From: JARRQB01 sp965368585
GTDB taxonomy: Bacteria > Pseudomonadota > Gammaproteobacteria > Chromatiales > Chromatiaceae
Assembly (NCBI GenBank): GCA_965368585.1
Contig: CBDUNM010000003.1
Span: 24,909 to 88,908 of the forward strand
Length of the DNA: 64,000 nucleotides
Reading direction: 5' to 3'
Part shown: positions 26,642 to 35,648 of the stretch, one piece after another
How positions within the stretch are numbered: the stretch's first letter is position 1
Layout of the letters: each line of letters starts with the position of its first letter
The notes under the pieces: generated by a model
Seen by the model: the letters and a program-made list of their open reading frames with translations, nothing else
What the model was told of the DNA's origin: nothing
Databases searched by the model: none
Made by a program: the position numbers and the translations under genes

Positions 26642-27135
26642 GCAAGAAAAAAAACAAAAACAAAAACAAGAACAAGGACCAAGCCGTTGACGTACGCGGC
26701 CTGCTCATCCCCACGGCGGCCGCGGACCTGTTGTTGCCGAGCGCATCACTGTCCGAGATCATCGACTATCGCAATCCCACCGAGATGCCCGAGGGCGACC
26801 GACCCGCTTGGCTGTTGGGCACGGTGATGTGGCGCCAGCGCGCCATGCCTGTCATTTCCGTTGAGCGTATGCTGAATCAGGAATTTGACGCCAATGCGCC
26901 CAAACTCCGCATTGCCGTGTGTTTCGGGTTGGGCGCCACCGGTAGTTTTCCCTACATCGGGTTGGTGGCCAGAGGCGTCCCGCGGATGGTTCGGGTGACG
27001 GAATCCAGCATTTCTCTCGCCGATTCTTCCCCGATTGAGGCGGATTGGCCGGTCATGGCGCGTGTGAACATACAAGGCCGGGAGGCGTTGATACCGGATC
27101 TAAGCCGCGCGGAGCAGTTGCTGGGTTCCACCTAG
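26638..27135 (+). CDS. ChpC-like CheW-domain protein
   Basis: A 165-residue protein in the CheW fold, with ASLSEIIDYR and LLGTVMWRQRAMPVISVERML matching the adaptor core. In Pseudomonas the equivalent gene is chpC, a second adaptor for the Pil-Chp array. It starts with GTG overlapping the chpA stop (GTGA). The first 14 residues are a lysine/asparagine repeat (KKKNKNKNKNKNKD), coded by an eight-A run and repeated AAC-AAR codons; this tract is unusual and may be slippage-prone. No chpB methylesterase gene lies between chpA and this gene. Confidence 0.85.
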   Translation: MSKKKNKNKNKNKDQAVDVRGLLIPTAAADLLLPSASLSEIIDYRNPTEMPEGDRPAWLLGTVMWRQRAMPVISVERMLNQEFDANAPKLRIAVCFGLGATGSFPYIGLVARGVPRMVRVTESSISLADSSPIEADWPVMARVNIQGREALIPDLSRAEQLLGST

Positions 27136-27165
27136 TTCCACTCGCTGGCACGCCGATTTTCTGCT

Positions 27166-27906
27166 ATGCCGGGCCGACGTTTTTCAGATTGCTCGCGCGC
27201 GTGCGTACTGTTGAGCGCCACGCTCCTGCTGCCAGGTTGTTTGCTGACACGTGTTTATTCCTTCAAGTATCAGTTTTGCGACTATGACCGCAACTTCGAG
27301 CTTCGCATCGACCAGGAAGCACGCCTGCTGATGCGTAATCCGGTGCTGTATGCAAGCGATGTCGTTTGGTTGCTAGGCGAGTTGCCGACGCGCAGCAATA
27401 ATCGAAACGGCGCCCTGGAAATGGTCTATGTGGTGGAGAAGGACGTCGACGCGGCCGATCCGGCATACAGCATACCCGTGTCTCTGCGCTTTTCGCGGCG
27501 GGGCGGTCGGTATCGGTTAGAGGAAGGAATCATTCACCAGAATCTCACGACTGTACTCAGTCCCGCGCTGATCGCGAATACCGTGAAACATACCTGCCGG
27601 TCGAAACCCGACTGGCTGAGCCGCAGCGTCGATGTTGATCTGCGGGAGATAAGCGGCGACGATCTGCCGTCTCGTACCGATATTCAGGCCGCGCTCGGTC
27701 CGCCTCAGGCATCGTCGGTTGCCGGGCGTAGAATCGAGTACCGATATCGGCTGCAGGATGCCGGACCGGACAGTGAACGGACGCACGCCGTCGCCTGGTT
27801 CGGGCCGGATGGCGAAAAGATCGAGCGCCTGCATCTGCGCTATTTCAGGTACGAACTGGACGCGGACTTTGTGGCCAAGAAGGCGCGGATCAGGGTGCGG
27901 CTGTAA
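27166..27906 (+). CDS. Predicted lipoprotein of unknown function
   Basis: A 246-residue protein with an N-terminal basic stretch, a hydrophobic segment and a lipobox-like LLPGC at about residues 21-25, so it is probably a lipoprotein anchored by that cysteine. The mature part is mixed alpha/beta with many charged residues and conserved-looking cysteines near 38 and 144. I do not recognise a named domain. It starts 30 bp after the ChpC-like gene on the same strand and may be co-transcribed with the Pil-Chp operon, though no strong ribosome-binding site is visible. Confidence 0.65.
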   Translation: MPGRRFSDCSRACVLLSATLLLPGCLLTRVYSFKYQFCDYDRNFELRIDQEARLLMRNPVLYASDVVWLLGELPTRSNNRNGALEMVYVVEKDVDAADPAYSIPVSLRFSRRGGRYRLEEGIIHQNLTTVLSPALIANTVKHTCRSKPDWLSRSVDVDLREISGDDLPSRTDIQAALGPPQASSVAGRRIEYRYRLQDAGPDSERTHAVAWFGPDGEKIERLHLRYFRYELDADFVAKKARIRVRL

Positions 27907-28023
27907 CCCGCTTTCTTCGCACTTGAGCGACCTGCGGCGTTCGACGCCGGGTGCGCGTCCCCCCAACCTGCATGTTGCACCATACGGGCTAACGGCTCGG
28001 TTCAAAGATGCGCGGCTGTCGGC

Positions 28024-28752
28024 TCAGGAAAACTCTCCCCAAAGCGTCTGGATGGCGGCGATGGCTGCCAGTGGCGCGGTTTCGGTTCTGAGGGTATGGC
28101 TGCCCAGACGTATCGCTTGAAAGCCGAAGTCGATCGCGGCGGCGATTTCGTGATCGTCGAGCCCGCCTTCCGGTCCGACCAGCAGACTGACATCGTCGCC
28201 GGGTGCTGCCAGCTGCCCCAGGGATTGGTGCGCGCCGGGGTGCAGTACGATAGCAAGGCCGTATGGTCCGACGAGGATCTCGGGCAGCGGTCTCGGGGCG
28301 GAGGTTTCCGGCAGGTGACAACGACCGGACTGCTCGCAGGCGTTGACGACGATGTTGCGCCAGCGTTCGGTGCGTTTTTGTTCGCGAACCCTATCCAGCC
28401 GCACCACGCTGCGTGCGGTGTACACCGGCACGATGCTGGAGATCCCGAGTTCCACCGCTTTCTGAATCGCAAAATCCATGCGATCGCCTTTTGAAATACC
28501 CAGCCAAAGACGCAGTTTCAGCCTGGGCGCCGGCTCGACGCGCTGCATCTGGCCCACCTGGATGGCGCATTCGCGCTTCGAGACCGAGGTCAAACTGGCC
28601 AGATACTCCTTGCCCTGGCCATCGAAAACCAACAGATTCTGGCCGCGCCGTAGACGCAGCACCTGAGAGATATGGCGGCTTTGCTCGGCGTCCAGCGCGT
28701 GACTTGTTCCGGGGGCCAAGTCAGTTCCGAGATACAGGCGGGGCGTGCGCAT
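28024..28752 (-). CDS. rsmE: 16S rRNA (uracil-1498-N3)-methyltransferase RsmE
   Basis: A 242-residue SPOUT-fold methyltransferase that modifies U1498 of 16S rRNA with SAM. It begins with the RNA-binding PUA-like region (HISQVLRLRRGQ) and shows KGDRMDFAIQKAVELG, the SAM-binding LLVGPEGGL, and the C-terminal RLGSHTLRTETAP knot. Length fits the family. It is followed downstream by no gene on its own strand; the lipoprotein gene converges from the other side, 117 bp away. Confidence 0.95.
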   Translation of the reverse strand: MRTPRLYLGTDLAPGTSHALDAEQSRHISQVLRLRRGQNLLVFDGQGKEYLASLTSVSKRECAIQVGQMQRVEPAPRLKLRLWLGISKGDRMDFAIQKAVELGISSIVPVYTARSVVRLDRVREQKRTERWRNIVVNACEQSGRCHLPETSAPRPLPEILVGPYGLAIVLHPGAHQSLGQLAAPGDDVSLLVGPEGGLDDHEIAAAIDFGFQAIRLGSHTLRTETAPLAAIAAIQTLWGEFS

Positions 28753-28911
28753 GATGGGACGAGTTTATCGTGTCCGCTTGCGCTTGTCCGAGGTCGCCGC
28801 ACGTGAGAGATAACCGCGCGGTGCGATGCCGCCTTCCGGAGCGGTTGCACGGTGCCCGCGAGAACGCGGGGCGATCCGGCCGGGCTGGTGCTCGGCGGGC
28901 CCGTTGGTCGG

Positions 28912-29769
28912 TTACGTGAGTCCCAGGTTTTTCCAGATCGCCAGCGTGGGGGCGGCTTGGTTCATTGTGTAGAAATGCAGACCGGGCGCACCTTCTTCCA
29001 ACAGGCGCCGGCACAGGCGGCTCACAACTTCGATGCCAAAGCTGCGAATGCTGTCGATATCATCGCCGAAGCCTTCCAGTTGTTTGCGCATCCAACGTGG
29101 TATCTCCGCGCCGCAGCCGTCCGAAAAGCGGGCCAGCTGGCTGTAGTTGGTAATGGGCATGATGCCGGGCACGATGGGGATTTCTGGGCCGCCGGTGCGC
29201 GCATAATCTTCGACGAAACGAAAATAGGCATCGGCGTTGTAGAAATACTGGGTAATAGCCGCACTGGCGCCCGCTTCCACCTTGCGGAGAAAGTTACGTA
29301 AATCCGCGCTGGCGCTGGCCGCCTGCGGGTGGACTTCCGGATAGGCGGCCACTTCGATGCGGAATTCGTTGCCAAAGGCCGAACGAATCAGCGCGACGAG
29401 TTCGTTGGCATGCCGTAGCTCCCCGAGTTCGCCCAGGCCGGCCCCCGACGGCAGGTCGCCGCGCAGCGCGACGATACGGCGAATTCCCTGGTCGCGGTAG
29501 CGATTCAGGATATCGATCACCGTCTCGGGGCGCGCGCCGATGCATGACAGGTGGGGCGCGGTCTCGATATTCTGTCCGCGCAGCCACTCCACGCTTTGGA
29601 AGGTTCGCTCCTGAGTCGAGCCCCCCGCGCCATAGGTAACGGAAAAGTATTCCGGGGTGGCTTCGTTGAGCTTGGTCACGCTGGCTTTTAGCTTGTCGAA
29701 GCCGGCGTCGGTTCGTGGCGGAAAGAGTTCGAAGCTGAATGTCTTTACGGATTGCGCGTTGGCGTTCAT
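28912..29769 (-). CDS. metF: 5,10-methylenetetrahydrofolate reductase
   Basis: A 285-residue flavoenzyme with a TIM barrel that reduces methylene-tetrahydrofolate to methyl-tetrahydrofolate, the methyl donor for methionine synthesis. Seen: FSFELFPPRTDAG, SVTYGAGGSTQERT, HLSCIGARPET, VALRGDLPSGAG and the ITQYFYNADAYF segment. It is the third gene of a metK-ahcY-metF group on the minus strand, which together regenerate SAM. Spacing to ahcY is 117 bp. Confidence 0.95.
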   Translation of the reverse strand: MNANAQSVKTFSFELFPPRTDAGFDKLKASVTKLNEATPEYFSVTYGAGGSTQERTFQSVEWLRGQNIETAPHLSCIGARPETVIDILNRYRDQGIRRIVALRGDLPSGAGLGELGELRHANELVALIRSAFGNEFRIEVAAYPEVHPQAASASADLRNFLRKVEAGASAAITQYFYNADAYFRFVEDYARTGGPEIPIVPGIMPITNYSQLARFSDGCGAEIPRWMRKQLEGFGDDIDSIRSFGIEVVSRLCRRLLEEGAPGLHFYTMNQAAPTLAIWKNLGLT

Positions 29770-29886
29770 CGCTGGACCATAGGGCAGGTGATTTCTGATT
29801 CGATAAAGGAACGGACTCGAACCGCGCGGTCCGCGCTTGCGCCTATCGGACCGGCGATTCGAATCCTATCCTTCGTCGGTCTTAGG

Positions 29887-31293
29887 TCAGTAACGGTAGT
29901 TTTCGGATTTGTAGGGGCCTTCTATCGGGACGCCGATATAGTCGGCCTGCTCTTTGTTGAGACGGGTCAGTTTCGCGCCGATCTTGCCCAAATGCAGCCG
30001 GGCCACCTCCTCGTCCAGGTGTTTGGGCAGTACGTACACCCCGGTAGGATAGTCCGCAGTTTTGTTGAAGATTTCCATCTGCGCCAACACCTGGTTAGTG
30101 AAGCTGTTTGACATCACAAAACTCGGGTGACCCGTGGCGCAGCCGAGATTCACCAGGCGCCCCTCGGCCAGCATGATGATCCGCTTGCCGTCTGGGAAAA
30201 TGATGTGGTCGACTTGCGGCTTGATGTTTTCCCATTCGTACTTGGCGACGCCGGCGACGTCGATTTCGTTGTCGAAGTGACCGATGTTGCACACAATGGC
30301 CTGATCCTTCATGGCGGCCATGTGATCGTGGGTGATGATGTCTTTGTTGCCTGTGGCCGTGACAAAGATGTCCGCAAGCGGTGCCGCGTCTTCGATGGTG
30401 ACGACCCGGAATCCTTCCATCGCCGCCTGCAGCGCGCAGATGGGGTCGATTTCCGAGACCCAGACGGTTGCTCCCAAACCGCGCAGCGATTGGGCGCAAC
30501 CTTTGCCAACGTCGCCGTAGCCGCAAATCATTGCGATCTTGCCGGCGATCATCACATCTGTCGCACGCTTGATGCCGTCGACCAGCGACTCGCGGCAGCC
30601 GTAAAGGTTGTCGAACTTGGACTTGGTGACCGAGTCGTTTACGTTCATGGCGGGGAACAGTAGCGTACCGTGTTCCGCCATTTCGTACAGACGATGCACA
30701 CCGGTGGTGGTTTCTTCGGTGACGCCTCTCACCGTTTCGGCGACCTGGTGCCACTTGTTCGGGGTATGGTCGAAAATGCGCTTCAACGTATGCAGCACGG
30801 CGGTCCATTCTTCGTTGTCGGACGCCGTCGGAGCGGGAATCGCGCCCGCCTTTTCGTACTCCAGGCCCTTGTGTATCAGCAGGGTGGCGTCACCGCCGTC
30901 GTCGAGTATCATGTTGGGCGACGCACCATCGGGCCAGTTGAACGTCTGTTCCACGCACCACCAGTACTCGACCAGTGTTTCGCCTTTCCAGGCGTAGACC
31001 GGGATGCCAGCGGCGGCGATCGCAGCGGCTGCGTGATCCTGGGTGGAAAAGATGTTGCAGGACGCCCAGCGGACATCGGCGCCCAGTTCGACCAGCGTTT
31101 CGATCAGAACCGCGGTCTGGATGGTCATGTGCAGGGAGCCTGTGACGCGCGCGCCCCGCAAGGGTTTTTCCTTGCCGTATTTTTGGCGCAACGCCATCAG
31201 ACCCGGCATTTCGGTTTCGGCGATGGCGATTTCCTTGCGGCCCCAATCGGCGAGGTCGATGTCGGCGACCTTAAAGTCTGCAAACTCACTCAT
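29887..31293 (-). CDS. ahcY: Adenosylhomocysteinase
   Basis: A 468-residue cytosolic NAD-dependent enzyme that splits S-adenosylhomocysteine into adenosine and homocysteine, relieving inhibition of methyltransferases. The sequence shows GSLHMTIQTAVLIETL, NIFSTQDHAAAAI, the NAD-binding GYGDVGKGCAQSL, and the C-terminal KSENYRY signature with the conserved lysine and tyrosine. The start at 31293 follows the usual N-terminus MSEFADFKVADIDLADWGRKEI; the longer frame is simply the leader and riboswitch read through. An SAH riboswitch sits in its leader, so expression should rise with SAH. Confidence 0.97.
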   Translation of the reverse strand: MSEFADFKVADIDLADWGRKEIAIAETEMPGLMALRQKYGKEKPLRGARVTGSLHMTIQTAVLIETLVELGADVRWASCNIFSTQDHAAAAIAAAGIPVYAWKGETLVEYWWCVEQTFNWPDGASPNMILDDGGDATLLIHKGLEYEKAGAIPAPTASDNEEWTAVLHTLKRIFDHTPNKWHQVAETVRGVTEETTTGVHRLYEMAEHGTLLFPAMNVNDSVTKSKFDNLYGCRESLVDGIKRATDVMIAGKIAMICGYGDVGKGCAQSLRGLGATVWVSEIDPICALQAAMEGFRVVTIEDAAPLADIFVTATGNKDIITHDHMAAMKDQAIVCNIGHFDNEIDVAGVAKYEWENIKPQVDHIIFPDGKRIIMLAEGRLVNLGCATGHPSFVMSNSFTNQVLAQMEIFNKTADYPTGVYVLPKHLDEEVARLHLGKIGAKLTRLNKEQADYIGVPIEGPYKSENYRY

Positions 31294-31316
31294 GGTAGTC
31301 AGCTCCGGATTATCAA

Positions 31317-31392
31317 GAGTGAGCGTCGTTGGTCGAATTGACCGATACCCGAGCCTGGCGAAGTCCTTAGCCTCGTCGCAACGCTCCTCGGG
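31317..31392 (-). ncRNA. SAH riboswitch in the ahcY leader
   Basis: Read on the minus strand, the leader contains CCCGAGGAGCGTTGCGACG, then CCAGGCTCGGG, then CAACGACGCTCAC. The CCCGAG and CTCGGG arms form the first helix, and GAGCG with CGCTC forms the pseudoknot helix of the known SAH riboswitch family (beta- and gammaproteobacteria, upstream of ahcY). Order, spacing and gene context all fit. The element sits 24 bp before the ahcY ATG, inside the 121-bp spacer after metK, and most likely switches on ahcY when SAH accumulates. Confidence 0.92.
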
Positions 31393-31414
31393 ATACCGGG
31401 AAGGTAACTTCTGT

Positions 31415-32584
31415 CTATAGGCCGGCTTCTGCGCGCAGTGCCTCGGCCATGTCGGTGTTCTCCCAGGTAAATTGCGGCTCCTCGCGACCGAAATGGCCAT
31501 AGGCCGACGTTTTCCGGTAGATCGGTCTTACCAGATCCAGCATTTTCAGGATACTGTAGGGACGCAGATCGAAATGCGAGCGCACCAGTTGCGCGATTTT
31601 CTCCTCAGACACTTTGGCCGTGCCAAAGGTTTCAATCGAAATCGAGGTGGGTTCGGCAACGCCGATGGCGTAGGAAACCTGTATCTCGCACCGATCGGCC
31701 AAGCCGGCGGCCACGATGTTCTTTGCCACGTAACGACACGCATAGGCCGCGGAGCGGTCCACTTTCGACGGATCTTTGCCGGAAAACGCGCCACCGCCGT
31801 GTCGGGCGGCACCGCCGTAGGTGTCGACGATGATCTTGCGGCCGGTGAGGCCGCAGTCACCCACGGGTCCGCCGATGACGAACGACCCGGTGGGATTAAT
31901 GTGATACTTGGTGTCTTTGTGCAGCCACTCGGCAGGTAGCACCGGCAAGAGGATGTTCTCCATTACCGCTTCGCGAAGGTGCGCCGGGTCGATGCCCGGA
32001 TCGTGTTGCGTTGATAGGACCACCGCATCGATACCCACCACCTGTCCGTCGCTGTAGCGGAAGGTCACCTGGCTTTTCGCATCCGGGCGCAACCACGGCA
32101 GGACGTGTTGCTTGCGCATCTCCGACTGGCGCTGCACGAGGCGATGGGCGTAGGTGATGGGGGCGGGCATGAGGACGTCGGTTTCGTTGGTCGCGTAGCC
32201 GAACATCAGGCCCTGGTCGCCGGCGCCTTGTTGCTCGGGCGCTTGACGGTCGACGCCCATCGCAATGTCACCGGATTGTTTACCGATCAGAGACATGACG
32301 GCGCAGGTGCTGCCGTCGAACCCCACATCGGAGCTGGTGTAGCCGATATCGCACACGACTTTCCGCACCAGTTCGTCCAGATCCACCCAGGCGTTGGTGG
32401 TAATTTCGCCGCCGATTATCACGGCGCCCGTTTTGATCATGGTCTCGCACGCGACGCGTGCGTGGTGCGGATCCGGGTCTTTTTCGAGAATATCGTCGAG
32501 CACCGCGTCCGAAATCTGATCGGCAACCTTGTCGGGATGTCCTTCAGAAACCGATTCCGACGTGAAAATGAAGTCGTTCGCCAT
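31415..32584 (-). CDS. metK: S-adenosylmethionine synthetase
   Basis: A 389-residue enzyme that makes SAM from methionine and ATP. It shows FTSESVSEGHPDK at the start, the SQHDPG-like STQHDPGID segment, the DCGLTGRKIIVDTYGG motif and the GGGAFSGKDPSKVDRSAAY motif. An AGGAG ribosome-binding site precedes the ATG. It is upstream of ahcY and metF on the same strand and divergent from the redoxin gene. I looked for a SAM riboswitch in the 160-bp leader and did not recognise one. Confidence 0.97.
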   Translation of the reverse strand: MANDFIFTSESVSEGHPDKVADQISDAVLDDILEKDPDPHHARVACETMIKTGAVIIGGEITTNAWVDLDELVRKVVCDIGYTSSDVGFDGSTCAVMSLIGKQSGDIAMGVDRQAPEQQGAGDQGLMFGYATNETDVLMPAPITYAHRLVQRQSEMRKQHVLPWLRPDAKSQVTFRYSDGQVVGIDAVVLSTQHDPGIDPAHLREAVMENILLPVLPAEWLHKDTKYHINPTGSFVIGGPVGDCGLTGRKIIVDTYGGAARHGGGAFSGKDPSKVDRSAAYACRYVAKNIVAAGLADRCEIQVSYAIGVAEPTSISIETFGTAKVSEEKIAQLVRSHFDLRPYSILKMLDLVRPIYRKTSAYGHFGREEPQFTWENTDMAEALRAEAGL

Positions 32585-32746
32585 ATGGCTGCACTCCTAG
32601 ATAAAGAGGGGTAGTGACCGTAAAATGCACCGGGCTCGCTATCACCGCGGGCAGCGCGCGATTCTACACAGTTGTCGCCGCTGTTTCATTTTGGAAGAAT
32701 GTCGCGGTGCAATTCGCGCCGCAATCGACCCGTTCAGGAGAATACG

Positions 32747-33298
32747 ATGGCTGTTGAGACCCCTGTGTGTGATTTCGGTCTTGCCGCCCCGGACTTTAAT
32801 TTGCCTGGGGTCGACGGCAAAAACTGGTCGCTCGCCGACTGCCGGGGAGAAGCGGGGACGCTGATCGTCTTCATGTGCAATCACTGCCCGTATGTGCAGG
32901 CGGTTCATGAACGTCTGGTCAAGGACGCCCGTGCCCTCGAGGCGCTTGGCGTCCGTACAGTCGGCATCAATGCCAACGATGCCCAGCAGTATCCGGACGA
33001 CTCGTTCGAGAACATGCAGCGTATCGCGCGCGAGTGGGCGCTGCCTTTCCCTTACTTGTACGACGAGTCGCAGGAGGTCGCCAAAGCCTACGGCGCGGTG
33101 TGCACACCGGATTTCTTCGGTTACGATGCCTCCCTGGGGTTGCAGTATCGCGGCAGATTGGATGCAACTCGGCTCGAAGCCACCCCGAAAGACGTGCGCC
33201 GTGACCTTTTCGAGGCCATGAAAATGGTTGCTAACACCGGAAAAGGACCTGCCAAGCAAATTCCCAGCATCGGTTGCTCGATCAAATGGCGGAATTAA
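32747..33298 (+). CDS. Peroxiredoxin-like thioredoxin-family protein
   Basis: A 183-residue thioredoxin-fold protein (AhpC/TSA-redoxin type) with the motif FMCNHCPYVQAVHERL at about residues 42-57; the CxxC cysteines are the redox centre. It matches the PRX-like branch found in many Gram-negative bacteria, whose substrate is uncertain. The ATG at 32747 is supported by AGGAG eight bases upstream; the longer frame extends into the divergent metK leader. Cytosolic, no signal peptide. Confidence 0.88.
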   Translation: MAVETPVCDFGLAAPDFNLPGVDGKNWSLADCRGEAGTLIVFMCNHCPYVQAVHERLVKDARALEALGVRTVGINANDAQQYPDDSFENMQRIAREWALPFPYLYDESQEVAKAYGAVCTPDFFGYDASLGLQYRGRLDATRLEATPKDVRRDLFEAMKMVANTGKGPAKQIPSIGCSIKWRN

Positions 33299-33635
33299 AC
33301 CTTTAAATAACAGTCGGCTACAAAATTCCGCAAGCGCTATTCCCTAGGTTTATGGGTGTATTTGAATATTCGGGGATTGTTGGGTTGCTACTCGTGGAAG
33401 ACCTAGGGGAGAATAACCGACCCTTATTAGATTGCTTGAGGAAAAGGGGCTGCCCGAAATTCCTAGGCCGACGTCAGTTTCAACCTTCGTCTACGGTAGC
33501 GCGAGCATCGAAGCTCCGCGCTGATCCTCGGACCGGCCGCATTGGGAACACAAGCGATCATCGCCACCCTTCGCTCCCAAGGAAGCGATGCGAAGGGTCA
33601 TAGATTTTTTTGTCGGTCTTTGACAGGAGGGGCTG
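33299..33635. promoter_or_regulatory. Spacer upstream of the tkt cluster
   Basis: A 337-bp stretch between the redoxin gene and tkt without a credible gene. Its first half is richer in A and T than the surroundings and includes two CCTAGG sites (33344-33349, 33460-33465), and another near-copy ACCTAGGGG (33400-33408). It must carry the promoter and leader for the carbon-metabolism block; the hairpin at 33566 is its clearest structure. Confidence 0.4.
33566..33611 (+). terminator. Hairpin with T-run in the tkt leader
   Basis: Arms ACCCTTCGC (33566-33574) and GCGAAGGGT (33590-33598) form a perfect 9-bp stem, followed after six bases by seven Ts (33605-33611). It resembles an intrinsic terminator but lies only 25 bp before tkt, so it could be an attenuator in the tkt leader or a terminator for upstream transcription. 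An alternative pairing TCGCT with AGCGA (33571-33575, 33584-33588) competes with the main stem. Confidence 0.45.
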
Positions 33636-35648
33636 ATGTCCTCACGCAGAGAACTTGCCAATGCCATCCGTGCGCTGAGCATGGATGCCGTGCAAAAGGC
33701 CAATTCCGGCCACCCGGGAGCACCCATGGGGATGGCGGATATCGCCGAGGTGCTGTGGAACGATTACATGCAGCATAACCCTGCCAACCCCCAGTGGGCG
33801 GATCGTGATCGCTTCGTACTCTCGAACGGACACGGGTCCATGCTGATCTATTCGTTGCTGCATTTGACCGGCTACGAATTGAGCATCGACGATCTGCAGC
33901 AGTTCAGGCAGCTGCATTCGAAGACGCCGGGCCACCCGGAATACGGTTACGCACCCGGGATCGAGACCACTACCGGACCGCTGGGTCAGGGCATTACCAA
34001 TGCTGTTGGCATGGCGATCGCCGAGAAGACGCTGGCGGCGCAGTTCAACAAGCCCGGCCATGAGATCGTCGACCACCATACTTATGTGTTCCTGGGCGAT
34101 GGCTGCCTGATGGAGGGCATCTCGCACGAGTCCTGCTCTTTGGCGGGCACCATGGGTCTCGGCAAGCTGGTTTGCTTCTACGACGACAACAACATCTCTA
34201 TCGACGGTGTGGTGAGGGGCAGCCACGAAGCGCCTGCCTGGTTTACCGACGATACGCCAGGTCGCTTCAGCGCCTACGGTTGGCATGTCATTGCAGAAGT
34301 CGATGGGCACGACGCGGCTGCAGTGAAGGCGGCCATCGAGGAGGCGCGCTCGGTGACGGACAAACCGTCTCTGATCTGTTGTCAAACCACGATCGGCTTC
34401 GGTTCACCGAATAAGGCAGGCAAAGAAGAATGCCACGGCGCGCCATTGGGCGCCGATGAAATCGAACTTACGCGCAAGGAGTTGGGCTGGGAGTATGGAC
34501 CCTTCGAAGTGCCCGACCAAGTCTATGCGGGCTGGAGCGCAAAAGAGAAGGGCGCGGCGGCTGAGGCTGCGTGGAACGAACAATTCGCTGCTTATAAAGC
34601 GGCCTATCCTGCCGAAGCAGCTGAATTCGAACGCCGCATGGCCGGCGAACTGCCGGCGGATTGGGAAGAGAAGGCCAATGCCTTTATCGCTGAGGTGGAT
34701 GCCAAGGCCGAAAAGGTCGCCACGCGCAAGGCATCACAAAACGCGCTGAACGGGTACGGTCCGTTACTGCCTGAGTTCTTAGGCGGCTCGGCTGACCTGG
34801 CGGGATCCAATCTGACCATCTGGAAGGGTTCGAAAGCGGTTGCACCCAACGATGCGGCGGGTAATTATGTGCATTACGGTGTGCGTGAGTTCGGCATGGC
34901 GGCGATGATGAACGGGATTGAGCTGCACGGCGGTTTCAAGTCCTACGGCGCGACCTTTCTGATGTTCTCGGAATACGCCCGCAATGCGCTGAGGATGGCG
35001 GCGTTGATGAAGATCAGCCCGATCCTGGTGTTTACTCACGACTCGATCGGTCTCGGTGAAGACGGACCCACCCACCAACCGGTGGAACAGACGGCGACTT
35101 TGCGTATGATGCCACGTATGTCGGTTTGGCGTCCCGCGGACGCCGTCGAGACCGCGGTCGCGTGGAAATTGGCAGTGGAGCGCCGCGGCGGCCCGACCAG
35201 CCTCATCTTGTCGCGTCAAGGCCTGCCGCATCTGGCGCGTAGCGCTGAACAGATCAAGGCGATCGAACGGGGAGGCTACACGCTGCGCGATTGCCAAGGT
35301 GCACCGGAAGCCATCATTATTGCCACCGGCTCCGAAGTCGAGCTGGCGGTCGCCGCCTACGATGCGTTGAGCGCAAAAGGCAGGAAGGTCCGGGTGGTGT
35401 CCATGACTTCCACCGACGCATTCGATGCCCAGGATGCGAGCTATAAGGAAGCGGTGTTGCCGGCTGCATGCACTGCCCGGGTGGCGGTCGAGGCAGGTGC
35501 GCCCGACTACTGGCTAAAATATGTGGGTCTCAACGGTAGGGTAGTCGGCGTCGACACCTTTGGCGAATCCGCTCCTGCCGGCGATGTCTACAAGCATTTC
35601 AACGTCACGAGCGAAGCCGTCATTTCCGCGGTTGAGTCCGTGACTTAA
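33636..35648 (+). CDS. tkt: Transketolase
   Basis: A 670-residue thiamine-diphosphate enzyme moving two-carbon units between sugar phosphates in the pentose phosphate and Calvin cycles. It shows ANSGHPGAPMGMADIAEVLW, GPLGQGITNAVGMAIAEK, the thiamine-binding GDGCLMEGISHE with DDNNISIDG, and THDSIGLGEDGPTHQPVEQ in the second domain. A GGAGG ribosome-binding site precedes the ATG. First gene of the tkt-gap-pgk-pyk-fba block. Confidence 0.97.
   Translation: MSSRRELANAIRALSMDAVQKANSGHPGAPMGMADIAEVLWNDYMQHNPANPQWADRDRFVLSNGHGSMLIYSLLHLTGYELSIDDLQQFRQLHSKTPGHPEYGYAPGIETTTGPLGQGITNAVGMAIAEKTLAAQFNKPGHEIVDHHTYVFLGDGCLMEGISHESCSLAGTMGLGKLVCFYDDNNISIDGVVRGSHEAPAWFTDDTPGRFSAYGWHVIAEVDGHDAAAVKAAIEEARSVTDKPSLICCQTTIGFGSPNKAGKEECHGAPLGADEIELTRKELGWEYGPFEVPDQVYAGWSAKEKGAAAEAAWNEQFAAYKAAYPAEAAEFERRMAGELPADWEEKANAFIAEVDAKAEKVATRKASQNALNGYGPLLPEFLGGSADLAGSNLTIWKGSKAVAPNDAAGNYVHYGVREFGMAAMMNGIELHGGFKSYGATFLMFSEYARNALRMAALMKISPILVFTHDSIGLGEDGPTHQPVEQTATLRMMPRMSVWRPADAVETAVAWKLAVERRGGPTSLILSRQGLPHLARSAEQIKAIERGGYTLRDCQGAPEAIIIATGSEVELAVAAYDALSAKGRKVRVVSMTSTDAFDAQDASYKEAVLPAACTARVAVEAGAPDYWLKYVGLNGRVVGVDTFGESAPAGDVYKHFNVTSEAVISAVESVT

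Noticed and set aside
29770..29886. tRNA-like T-loop signature (GGTTCGAGTCC on the minus strand) between metF and ahcY
   Set aside because: The T-stem does not pair properly and no acceptor, D or anticodon arm could be folded around it.
32585..32746. Possible SAM riboswitch in the metK leader
   Set aside because: No block resembling known SAM riboswitch classes could be found by eye.
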